Source of the DNA: Clostridiaceae bacterium
GTDB taxonomy: Bacteria; Bacillota; Clostridia; Saccharofermentanales; Saccharofermentanaceae
Assembly: GCA_012718915.1 (NCBI GenBank)
Contig: JAAYBI010000012.1
Span: 44,343 to 108,342 of the forward strand
Direction of reading: 5' to 3'
Length of the DNA: 64,000 nucleotides
Shown here: piece by piece, positions 8,912 through 16,666 of the stretch
Layout of the letters: each line of letters starts with the position of its first letter
Position numbering within the stretch: position 1 is the first letter of the stretch
The notes under the pieces: generated by a model
The model's database searches: none
Told to the model about the DNA's origin: nothing
The model's input: only the letters and a program-made list of their open reading frames with translations
Program-made: the position numbers and the translations under genes

Positions 8912-10141
8912 TTAACCTTGAATCAAGCGATGAAAGACTTTTTTGCCCTTCTTAATAATTGCCTCTCCATCGGCAAAATCAGATGCTGTGATCTTGTAGA
9001 AAATATCATCGACCACGTCGCCGTTCAGGTAAATGCCCTTCTGCGTAATCATACGGCGTGCCTCGCCCTTACTCGTCAACAGCTTGGTCTCTACGAGAAG
9101 ATCCAACAACGCCACGCCCGCTTCAAGCTGGCCCGCAGACAGTGTGGTCGTCGGCATATCCTCAGAGATACCGCTTCCCTCGAAAAGCGCTTCAGCCTGC
9201 TTCTTGACGGCATCGGCAGTCTCTGAGCCGTGAACAATTGCTGTGACTTCATACGCCAGGCGCTTCTTGGCTTCGTTAATGGCCGAGTCCTGAAGCTTGC
9301 CGTACTCTTCGATCTCTTCCAGCGGAAGGAAAGTCAGAAGCTTCATGCACTTAATCACATCGGCGTCATCCACATTGCGCCAGTACTGATAAAAATCGAA
9401 AGGCGTCGTCTTCTCCGGATCCAGCCAGACCGCTCCCTTTGCGGTCTTTCCCATCTTCTTGCCTTCGCTGTTGGTCAATAGCGTAAACGTCAGGCCGAAA
9501 GCCTCGCCCTGCTCTTTACGTCGAATCAACTCCACGCCGCCGATGATATTCGACCATTGGTCGTCACCGCCGAGCTCTAACGTACAATTGTAATTCTTAT
9601 ACAAGTACAGAAAATCATAGCTCTGCATGAGCATGTAATTGAACTCTAGGAAAGTCAGTCCTTTTTCGAGACGCTGCTTATAGCAATCGGCCGTCAGCAT
9701 ACGATTGACCGAAAAGTGCGGTCCGATCTCCCTTATAAATTCAATGTAATTCAAATCCAACAGCCAGTCTGCATTGTTAACAATAGTCGCCTTACCGTCG
9801 CTAAAATCAACGACCTTACCCATCTGCTTCATAAAGCAACTGACGTTATGCGCGATATCATCCACAGTCAGCATCTGGCGCATATCCGAGCGGCCGCTCG
9901 GATCACCGATCATGCCGGTCCCGCCACCCATTAAAGCAATAGGGTGATGTCCTGCCTGCTGCATGTGGCTCATGACCATCATCTGCACAAAATGTCCTAC
10001 ATGAAGACTATCCGCCGTCGGATCAAAGCCGATATAGAAAGAGACCCCGGGCTTACCAAGCAATTCATAGATTTCATCTCTGTGTGTCGCCTGAGAAACG
10101 TAGCCTCTGGCCTCGAGAACATCAAATACATTTTCGCCCAT
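8912..10141 (-). CDS. tyrS: Tyrosyl-tRNA synthetase
   Basis: Class I synthetase charging tRNA-Tyr. 409 residues. The HIGH motif is present as HVGH (about residue 47), the KMSKS loop as KMGKT (about residue 230), and the C-terminal S4-like RNA-binding domain covers about residues 345-409. The 5' region shows no T-box (no AGGGTGG-type box or specifier stem seen). It is divergent from the double-GNAT gene. Confidence 0.97.
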   Translation of the reverse strand: MGENVFDVLEARGYVSQATHRDEIYELLGKPGVSFYIGFDPTADSLHVGHFVQMMVMSHMQQAGHHPIALMGGGTGMIGDPSGRSDMRQMLTVDDIAHNVSCFMKQMGKVVDFSDGKATIVNNADWLLDLNYIEFIREIGPHFSVNRMLTADCYKQRLEKGLTFLEFNYMLMQSYDFLYLYKNYNCTLELGGDDQWSNIIGGVELIRRKEQGEAFGLTFTLLTNSEGKKMGKTAKGAVWLDPEKTTPFDFYQYWRNVDDADVIKCMKLLTFLPLEEIEEYGKLQDSAINEAKKRLAYEVTAIVHGSETADAVKKQAEALFEGSGISEDMPTTTLSAGQLEAGVALLDLLVETKLLTSKGEARRMITQKGIYLNGDVVDDIFYKITASDFADGEAIIKKGKKVFHRLIQG

Positions 10142-10323
10142 AAATCGTGCCTCCTAAACGTCAAATCATCGGATTATTCTACTCGCAGGTCGTAAAAATG
10201 TCAATTTTGAGCCTTCTTGTGAATCCTCTTCAATATACATGATACATAAAATAATGACCTGAGAATGCAAAGCGTGTATGATATAGAAATTAATCACGCA
10301 ACATTCTATAAGGAGTACCTCGT

Positions 10324-11322
10324 ATGCGAACGATCATCGAAACCCCTCGCCTGAAATTAAGAGAATTGACACCGGATGATCTGCCCGCGCTTCGGACAAT
10401 CCTTCAAGATGACGATGTTATGTACGCCTACGGTGGGGCATTCAGCGACGAGGAGGTTAATACCTGGTTATCCAATCGATTAGCCTCTTACCGATCCGGC
10501 GGATACAGTCTTTGGGCCGTTGTCCTGAAAGAGAACGGTGAGTTGATCGGCCAATGTGGGTTGACGGACCAGACACCTCTCTCAGAAACGATACTTGAAG
10601 TCGGCTATCTTTTTGCGAAAAAGCATTGGGGACAAGGATATGCGACCGAAGCCGCGGACGCCGTCAAGACCTACGCTTTTGAGACGCTCGATACGGATTC
10701 CCTCTATGCCATCATACGTGCAACAAACCACCCGTCGAGAAATGTCGCGAAGCGATTAGGGATGCATTGCATCAAATATTTCATCAAACATTACCGTGGT
10801 ATTGATATGCCCCATTTTTTATATCGTATCCGGCGGGATGAAAGCACCCGAATTCTTCGTCTTGATGAGCATCCGGAGTACATTCCTGTCTGTGCCGCTT
10901 GGATATATGCCCAATGGGGATCTCAGTCCGACGGAACGCCGGATGGTGCTTTACGTAAATTTTGCGAAAAGGCAGCTCCCGGACAACTTCCGATCTCACT
11001 CATCGCTATTCACGACAATAAGCCCGCCGGCACCATCAGTCTCTGGACTTCAGATCATCACATGGATGATATCGGGCCTTGGCTTGCGGCGTTATATGTC
11101 CACCCGTTCCATCGCAATGAGGGCATTGCCCTGACATTAATCGATCTCGTGATTGACGAGGCCTGTAAACGCGGTGATGCCTCGATATATCTTGTTACAG
11201 AAGATGCCGGAGAGTTATATCGCAGATTTGGTTTCGAGGACGTTCGAAAACTGGTATCCGATTACGGCGAAGCGACTTTGATGAAGTTAACACTGATGGG
11301 ATACAAAAAGTCCGGGGTTTGA
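10324..11322 (+). CDS. Tandem two-domain GNAT acetyltransferase
   Basis: 332 residues holding two acetyltransferase domains. Residues 1-165 look like a RimJ/RimL-type domain (METPRLKLRELT-like start, then HWGQGYATEA as the acetyl-CoA loop and NHPSRNVAKRLG). Residues about 175-330 form a second GNAT unit with LYVHPFHRNEGIALTLI as its cofactor loop and ELYRRFGFEDV near the end. An AAGGAG site precedes the ATG. Substrates cannot be read from sequence; protein N-terminal or small-molecule acetylation are both possible. Confidence 0.85.
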   Translation: MRTIIETPRLKLRELTPDDLPALRTILQDDDVMYAYGGAFSDEEVNTWLSNRLASYRSGGYSLWAVVLKENGELIGQCGLTDQTPLSETILEVGYLFAKKHWGQGYATEAADAVKTYAFETLDTDSLYAIIRATNHPSRNVAKRLGMHCIKYFIKHYRGIDMPHFLYRIRRDESTRILRLDEHPEYIPVCAAWIYAQWGSQSDGTPDGALRKFCEKAAPGQLPISLIAIHDNKPAGTISLWTSDHHMDDIGPWLAALYVHPFHRNEGIALTLIDLVIDEACKRGDASIYLVTEDAGELYRRFGFEDVRKLVSDYGEATLMKLTLMGYKKSGV

Positions 11323-11375
11323 TAATACTTACCGCACGATCTCATCCGGTTCCACTGAACTCATGTCCTTCTTAA

Positions 11376-12005
11376 CTATTTGTAAAAAGCCTCGCGCAAT
11401 ACTTCGAAATCTTGAAATAATTGTCTGGAGTAATCTTCGAGGAACGCGACAGCCTCCTCCGGCGTCAATGCATTATTCTTTTCGATGTATTCTGCAAAAA
11501 TACCTCGCATGTAGGCCATCAGTATTTTTATGGCTTTGTCCTTTCCTACCGAAGGCTTGAAAAGCGAATCGTCGACTAAGTCGGCGATTCGGGCCTCAGA
11601 ATTAACGAAAAGACCGGAGAAGCGCGCCTTCATATCTTCTTCAAGACCTTTAGGGGTGTGCATAAACGCTTCGTATATTAGTCTGTAACCCTTTGGGTCC
11701 TCGACAGCGATACGAAGTTTTTCGACCGATATCACGCGCAACAGCTCGAACAGCTCGGCCTGACTCGGCAAATGAATGTGCATCAATCGTTCAGTCATCT
11801 GCTTGACCGTCTCATCCAACAAAAGCAAATACAGATTCTTCTTGCTCCCGAAATAGTGAAAAAGCAGCCCCTTGGAAATCTCCGCCAGGGCTGCAATTTC
11901 ATTGGTGTTAGCGCGAAGGTAACCCTCACGGGAGAAAACCTCCAACGCCGCCGCCAAAACTCGCTTCTGTTTATCGATATCGATTTTGAAAAAGTTCTCG
12001 AACAC
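11376..12005 (-). CDS. TetR-family transcriptional repressor
   Basis: 209 residues with a TetR N-terminal helix-turn-helix at about residues 27-58 (NEIAALAEISKGLLFHYFGS followed by KKNLY). The C-terminal ligand domain is unassigned. It is the third gene of an operon with an ABC exporter (10 nt after the permease), so it probably represses its own transporter through the palindrome in the operon promoter. Confidence 0.9.
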   Translation of the reverse strand: MFENFFKIDIDKQKRVLAAALEVFSREGYLRANTNEIAALAEISKGLLFHYFGSKKNLYLLLLDETVKQMTERLMHIHLPSQAELFELLRVISVEKLRIAVEDPKGYRLIYEAFMHTPKGLEEDMKARFSGLFVNSEARIADLVDDSLFKPSVGKDKAIKILMAYMRGIFAEYIEKNNALTPEEAVAFLEDYSRQLFQDFEVLREAFYK

Positions 12006-12015
12006 TGATTACCCC

Positions 12016-12804
12016 TTATGTGAAATCTTTTCGCAAATACAATTTCCCGGCACCTGCCAATCCGATAACGATGACGGCTAACGTCGCAATCAATGCCCAT
12101 CCGGAGATCCCATTACGCACCAGGTGCATCGCTTCAAACCAGCGATAAGGCGTAATGTACTTTAACGCATCCATTTTATCATTTATGTTCGATAATATCG
12201 CAGTGAAAAACAGGACAAATACAATACCCAGACCGATCGGCAATCGTCGCGCCGGCTTTATAACAAAGTGACCGAGAACAACGCCTACTGCAAAAAAGAA
12301 CAACATAAAAAGCAACAGACCAACGCTCAGTATGATCATTTCCTTAACCGGCGAGGCTTCGGATACTGCCATCAATACTCCGAGACACCCGACAAAAAAT
12401 GCCACCGAGGTAATAATAACAGAAATCACGCTGTGGGCTATTTTTGAACTGTAAATGTAGAGACGGGTCACAGGTCGCCCGTACAAGAAGTCAATGGTGT
12501 GCTCTGACTCCTCTTTGCTGACGCTGCTTCCGCCTAACAGAACGGCATAAGCTGCCAGTGCGACCAGCACATATTGGAACATGTATGATAAATACTGGAT
12601 CGGATCTCCAAAATCGATCATATAGAAGCCAAGGGCTTTTCGCATTTCAGGAGGGAACCCATCCATCATCACGTCCAAATCCGCCCCCATCTCCGCAAAT
12701 GAAGGAAACATCGACATGGCCAGAGCCAGAAACCCCACTACCGATATATTCCAGATCAGCAGCGACTTCCATTGCGTGCGCCACTCAAACTTAAAGAGTC
12801 TCAT
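12016..12804 (-). CDS. ABC transporter permease (ABC-2 type)
   Basis: 262 residues with about six hydrophobic segments (starting around residues 18, 70, 107, 145, 187 and 235), the pattern of an ABC-2 exporter permease. Its start overlaps the ATPase stop by 4 nt. Probably exports a drug or lipid-like compound together with the adjacent ATPase; the substrate is unknown. Confidence 0.88.
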   Translation of the reverse strand: MRLFKFEWRTQWKSLLIWNISVVGFLALAMSMFPSFAEMGADLDVMMDGFPPEMRKALGFYMIDFGDPIQYLSYMFQYVLVALAAYAVLLGGSSVSKEESEHTIDFLYGRPVTRLYIYSSKIAHSVISVIITSVAFFVGCLGVLMAVSEASPVKEMIILSVGLLLFMLFFFAVGVVLGHFVIKPARRLPIGLGIVFVLFFTAILSNINDKMDALKYITPYRWFEAMHLVRNGISGWALIATLAVIVIGLAGAGKLYLRKDFT

Positions 12805-13697
12805 TTTGATTCCCCCTCTCCATAGTAATGCATGAATATTTCTTCGAGTTCTGGTTCTTCCACCGAAAAATCCAGAAGTGCCTGCTTCGAAAGAATCTCA
12901 GTCAGCTTATCTGCCGTACCGTGATAATGGAAGCGGACCCGTCGGTCTTCTTGCGAAAATTCCGCCATTCCGATTGCCTGACCGTTCTCCGGCTTCTCAA
13001 ACGTCGCTCCCTCGGCTAAAGTCATGGTCACAAGCTTGTAAGTCGTGGCGCGAAGCTCTCGAATATCTTTCTCTTCAATCAAGCGGCCTTCCTTGATAAT
13101 TCCCACTCGATCACAAAGCCTCTGAACTTCCGACAGAATGTGCGATGAGAAGAAAATAGTGCAACCCCGCGCTTTTTCCTCACGAAGCAAGTCATAGAAT
13201 CGGTTCTGCATCAAGGGATCCAATCCCACCGTCGGCTCATCCAAAATTAACAGATCCGGCTCATGCATAAGCGCCTGAACGATACCGACTTTTTTCTTGT
13301 TACCGAATGACAGATCTTCGATCACTCTCTTCTTGTCGAGCGAAAGAAGCTCACACAAATTGTCCATCCTTTTGCGACAATCCTTCTTGTAATAAGATGC
13401 GCCATAATTAAGAAGGTCTCCAACCGTCAGACGATCATAGTAATAATTTTCAGAAGGAAGATATCCAATTCGTGGTTTGAGTTGTGCCAGATTATGATCG
13501 TTGACGCTGGTATCGAAAAGCTTGATGCTGCCGGAGTCCGGAATCAACAAGCCGAGTATCGTGCGGATCGTTGTTGACTTGCCGGCGCCGTTCGGGCCGA
13601 CAAAGCCATAAATCTGACCGGCCGTCACAGACAACGACAGATCCTCGACACCGCGATTCTTGCCGTAGTACTTTCGTAAATTATTAATTTCAATCAT
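12801..13697 (-). CDS. ABC transporter ATP-binding protein
   Basis: 298 residues. Walker A GPNGAGKS at residues 34-41, signature motif as LSFGNKKK (a variant of LSGGQ typical of ABC-2 exporters), Walker B LLILDEP, and a C-terminal extension of about 90 residues. First gene of the ATPase-permease-tetR operon; a GGAGG site precedes the ATG. Confidence 0.94.
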   Translation of the reverse strand: MIEINNLRKYYGKNRGVEDLSLSVTAGQIYGFVGPNGAGKSTTIRTILGLLIPDSGSIKLFDTSVNDHNLAQLKPRIGYLPSENYYYDRLTVGDLLNYGASYYKKDCRKRMDNLCELLSLDKKRVIEDLSFGNKKKVGIVQALMHEPDLLILDEPTVGLDPLMQNRFYDLLREEKARGCTIFFSSHILSEVQRLCDRVGIIKEGRLIEEKDIRELRATTYKLVTMTLAEGATFEKPENGQAIGMAEFSQEDRRVRFHYHGTADKLTEILSKQALLDFSVEEPELEEIFMHYYGEGESK

Positions 13698-13770
13698 AGC
13701 TGCCTCCGTTGGTTCATATCAGTCGAACGATTGACGCTCGAAAATCAAATTCTTTCTCTGGGTCTATTTC

Positions 13771-13799
13771 AATATATCACCCGTTGACCCGTTGGTCAA
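13771..13799 (-). promoter_or_regulatory. Promoter of the ABC/tetR operon with overlapping operator
   Basis: On the minus strand TTGACC (13794-13799) and TATATT (13771-13776) are 17 nt apart. The -35 box is one arm of a perfect inverted repeat, TTGACC-4 nt-GGTCAA (13784-13799), lying between the -35 and -10 boxes. This is a classic place for TetR-type autorepression by the repressor encoded at the end of the operon. Confidence 0.7.
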
Positions 13800-13949
13800 T
13801 CGTCGACTTTTGGGGATTGAATCCAGGTGCACATCTATGGGTTCATCATTTTCAATCTTAATGAAGTGCGTGTCCGGTGGTTGTGGACCGGTCCAATTCG
13901 ATAAGCATTTGAAGCCAACGTATGCCAAACTTTTTTTCTTGTGATATGC

Positions 13950-13955
13950 TAAAAT
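13950..13955 (+). promoter_or_regulatory. Candidate extended -10 for the nuclease gene; otherwise featureless gap 13800-14078
   Basis: TAAAAT preceded by TGC (extended -10 pattern) is the only promoter-like element I see upstream of the nuclease; no good -35 is present. A 12-bp palindrome, TGGACCGGTCCA, lies at 13884-13895 with no evident role. Apart from these the gap between the ABC operon promoter and the nuclease start holds nothing recognisable. Confidence 0.35.
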
Positions 13956-14078
13956 AACATGTCGCGTGCGAACGCATTACGCGAGAAGCCGTTCAGAATA
14001 ACTGTAGAGGAAATGTGCAAAGTGAAGTGTCATCGAACGGCGATCTATTCCGGGTTATCTCACTTTGCGCCAGCTGCA

Positions 14079-14690
14079 ATGAAGAAAGCAACATCACTCA
14101 TTTTATCCGTAATCCTGATATTGAGTCTCTCCGGCTGCATCGACGCCTTTGTCGAAGGTTTTAAAGAAGGATATAACGAAGGTTATAATGCCGCCGCAAA
14201 AGATTCGGACTCGATTTCTGCGTCTCTATCCACTACTATTGCCGAAGATGCCCCCGTTACCGAAAAAGTCACGGTCGAGTCCGTGGTTGACGGCGATACG
14301 ATCTGGGTGCTGGATGAAGATCACAACCGTCTGAAAATCCGCATCATCGGCGTCGACGCTCCGGAGACACCCAAGGCGGACCACGAAGGTGAGCCTTACG
14401 CCGAAGAAGCGCAGGCATTTGCCGAGCAATGTCTGGATGGTCAGGTTATTTATCTGGAACGCGACGTATCGGACACAGATCAATACGACCGCACCTTGCG
14501 CTATGTCTGGCTCGACAAGCCGACCGACAACGATTCTTCAACTTTTGAAAGATTGAATTTCAGCGCATTACTCGTCCGTGGCGGGTATGCGAGTGTTGTC
14601 GTATATGGCGATGACGATAAATATTACGATGCACTTAAGACGCTCGAAAATTCAGCAAAAACCGATCAATTAGGTATGTGGATGGACTAA
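14079..14690 (+). CDS. Thermonuclease-family (SNase-like) lipoprotein
   Basis: Predicted surface-anchored staphylococcal-nuclease-type nuclease that would degrade DNA or RNA outside the cell. From the ATG at 14079 (MKKATSLIL) it has a lipoprotein signal peptide with lipobox LSGC (Cys20). The nuclease domain follows at about residues 64-203: VDGDTIWVL, IRIIGVDAPETP and YLERDVSDTDQYDRTLRYVW, which carry the metal-binding Asp and catalytic Arg/Glu positions. The frame stays open to 13959, but that would bury the signal peptide and would start at about the predicted transcription start. No strong ribosome binding site marks the start. Confidence 0.85.
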   Translation: MKKATSLILSVILILSLSGCIDAFVEGFKEGYNEGYNAAAKDSDSISASLSTTIAEDAPVTEKVTVESVVDGDTIWVLDEDHNRLKIRIIGVDAPETPKADHEGEPYAEEAQAFAEQCLDGQVIYLERDVSDTDQYDRTLRYVWLDKPTDNDSSTFERLNFSALLVRGGYASVVVYGDDDKYYDALKTLENSAKTDQLGMWMD

Positions 14691-14744
14691 TCCGCGCTTA
14701 CGGACATCTATGACTCTTCCATTCCTCTATATACTTCAAGAGCC

Positions 14745-14773
14745 GTGAAACTCAATCAAAAAGGTGTTACAAT
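14745..14773 (+). promoter_or_regulatory. Candidate promoter of the PPK2 gene
   Basis: GTGAAA (14745-14750) and TACAAT (14768-14773) are separated by 17 nt, giving a leader of about 60 nt before the start at 14838. Its position argues against a translation start upstream of 14838. Confidence 0.45.
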
Positions 14774-14837
14774 AACTGTATCTCATAACAATTTTAGTTT
14801 TTCCACTGGCTCGATACATCGTTTACTGGAGGTTATC

Positions 14838-15914
14838 ATGAGCAAGAAGAAGTCTAAGGACCGTTCCGCTAAAACTACAATCAACAATATCGAATACGAG
14901 CCCTTCAATCTGCATGGCAAGAAAGTCTTATGCATCACAGATAAAGCATACGAGAAAGAACTCGAGCGTCTTCAGTTGGAGCTCGTCAAGCTCCAGGAGT
15001 GGGTCAAAGCCAAAGGGCTCAAAGTCGTTGTCATCTTTGAAGGCCGGGATGCTGCCGGAAAAGGCGGCGTAATCAAGCGCATTACCGAAGCCATGAATCC
15101 GCGTATTTGCCGCGTCGAAGCCTTGCCTGCTCCGACCCCGAAAGAATCCTCTCAATGGTATTTCCAACGTTATGTGGCCAAGCTTCCTTCCGCCGGAGAG
15201 ATTGTTCTTTTCGACCGCAGCTGGTACAATCGCGCCGGCGTTGAGCGTGTCATGGGCTTTTGCAACGAAGAAGAACTCCGTGAATTCTTGCGCGCTTGTC
15301 CCGAATTCGAAAAAATGCTCATCCGATCCGGAATCATACTCATCAAGTACTGGTTTTCCGTGTCCGATGAAGAGCAAGAGAAACGATTTAATGATCGCAT
15401 TAATGACCCCGCGAAGCGTTGGAAGCTCAGCCCGATGGACCTTGCGGCGCGAAGTCGTTGGAGCGACTATTCCCGAGCCAAGGACGAGATGTTCTCATAC
15501 ACGGATACCAAACAATCCCCGTGGTACGTGGTTGATGCCGACATTAAGAAGCATGCTCGTCTCAATTGCATATCCCATCTGCTGTCTCTGATTCCTTACG
15601 AGGATTTAACACCTGAAAAGATAAAGCTCCCACCCCGCCAAGATGACGACGCTTACGTTCGCCCGCCACTGGAGGAACAGTCCTTCGTGCCTGAGGTATA
15701 CGGTGGTGACTTCAAGGCCTCTGATACCAATGACATTAGTCCAACGGATAGTTCTAAAGACAATAACGTTGGCGAAGTCGATAATAAATCAAAGAACACG
15801 GACGACAAACCCGGCGCCCTTAACGAAAAACCCAAAAAGGCCGGTCAGAAGAAATCTAAAAAGAAAGAGGAGACAACGAACAACGCTTCTGCTAAAAAGA
15901 GTTCGAAGAATTAG
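14838..15914 (+). CDS. ppk2: Polyphosphate kinase 2 family protein
   Basis: Polyphosphate:nucleotide phosphotransferase. The start at 14838 (MSKKKSKD) has a TGGAGG site 6-7 nt upstream. 358 residues. Walker A GRDAAGKGG at residues 69-77, Walker B region VLFDRSWYNRAGVERVMGFC, and a PPK2 core to about residue 270. The last ~60 residues are an unusual low-complexity tail rich in Lys, Asn and Ser (runs such as KKSKKKEE), not part of the PPK2 fold. Whether it uses GDP/ADP or AMP cannot be decided by eye. Confidence 0.93.
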   Translation: MSKKKSKDRSAKTTINNIEYEPFNLHGKKVLCITDKAYEKELERLQLELVKLQEWVKAKGLKVVVIFEGRDAAGKGGVIKRITEAMNPRICRVEALPAPTPKESSQWYFQRYVAKLPSAGEIVLFDRSWYNRAGVERVMGFCNEEELREFLRACPEFEKMLIRSGIILIKYWFSVSDEEQEKRFNDRINDPAKRWKLSPMDLAARSRWSDYSRAKDEMFSYTDTKQSPWYVVDADIKKHARLNCISHLLSLIPYEDLTPEKIKLPPRQDDDAYVRPPLEEQSFVPEVYGGDFKASDTNDISPTDSSKDNNVGEVDNKSKNTDDKPGALNEKPKKAGQKKSKKKEETTNNASAKKSSKN

Positions 15915-16037
15915 TCAATTGTATTGCTGCGATGCGGTTATATGAAATGAGTCGCTAGCGTTCATTATTCCGTATGATTTTTCGACTGATTCATTATAAG
16001 CAGACAGACGCCGTTGTTGCAGAGGCAAGATTATCTC

Positions 16038-16649
16038 GTGAAAAAATACCTGCTGATGGTTCCGTTAATTCTATTTCCCTACATATACTTATTTGGATTA
16101 ATCGGCATAAATTTGTTGTTATCAGTCTTTGAAGGACCGATTGAATCTCAAATCGCTTATTATTCATGGATTAGCATTAATATCGCATATTTGGCATATA
16201 TTATTATAATACCATTCTACAATACCGTCGTTTCAGCACGCGGGAAATATACCGCTTACCAATCCGCCAAAATTAACCTTATCATAAAGGGACTACAGAT
16301 ACCTGCTTATATATTTCATTTCATAATCGGCACGTTGGGAATTCTTGCCAGTGTGTGGGGTATAGGTATCATTCTGGTAGCGGTTGTGATTGATTTGATA
16401 ACGATTACGTTGTCCGGAATCAGTTCAATTGGCTGCAGCATTCGAATGAGAAAAGACAAAATCTTAAGTCTTCCGGCATCCATACTGATGGGAATCGGAT
16501 GTTTCGTATATTGTGTGGATGTGGTCATTGCCGCCGTCTATTTTTTCATGGCAAGGCGCAAGAATAAGAAATCCATAACACAATCCACTTCTGACGTATC
16601 CGGTAATTTACCAAGTGATATATACCTTAATAGCGCTGATCCATCATAA
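16038..16649 (+). CDS. Small multi-pass membrane protein, unknown function
   Basis: About 203 residues from a GTG at 16038, with an AGAGG element about 12 nt upstream; TTG codons at 16014 and 16017 and an ATG at 16056 are other possible starts. Roughly five hydrophobic segments, then a short basic motif ARRKNKK and a polar tail. I do not recognise the family. It converges on the ligase gene with only 17 nt between stops. Confidence 0.65.
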   Translation: MKKYLLMVPLILFPYIYLFGLIGINLLLSVFEGPIESQIAYYSWISINIAYLAYIIIIPFYNTVVSARGKYTAYQSAKINLIIKGLQIPAYIFHFIIGTLGILASVWGIGIILVAVVIDLITITLSGISSIGCSIRMRKDKILSLPASILMGIGCFVYCVDVVIAAVYFFMARRKNKKSITQSTSDVSGNLPSDIYLNSADPS

Positions 16650-16666
16650 ATGCACGGCATCCCATA

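Noticed and set aside
10142..10323. T-box riboswitch upstream of tyrS
   Set aside because: Neither the AGGGTGG-like T-box sequence nor a terminator/antiterminator pair is visible, and the leader is short.
13884..13895. 12-bp palindrome TGGACCGGTCCA
   Set aside because: It sits in a gap away from both promoters with no second copy nearby; could be chance.
13959..14078. N-terminal extension of the thermonuclease
   Set aside because: It would bury a good lipoprotein signal peptide and would start about where transcription is predicted to begin.
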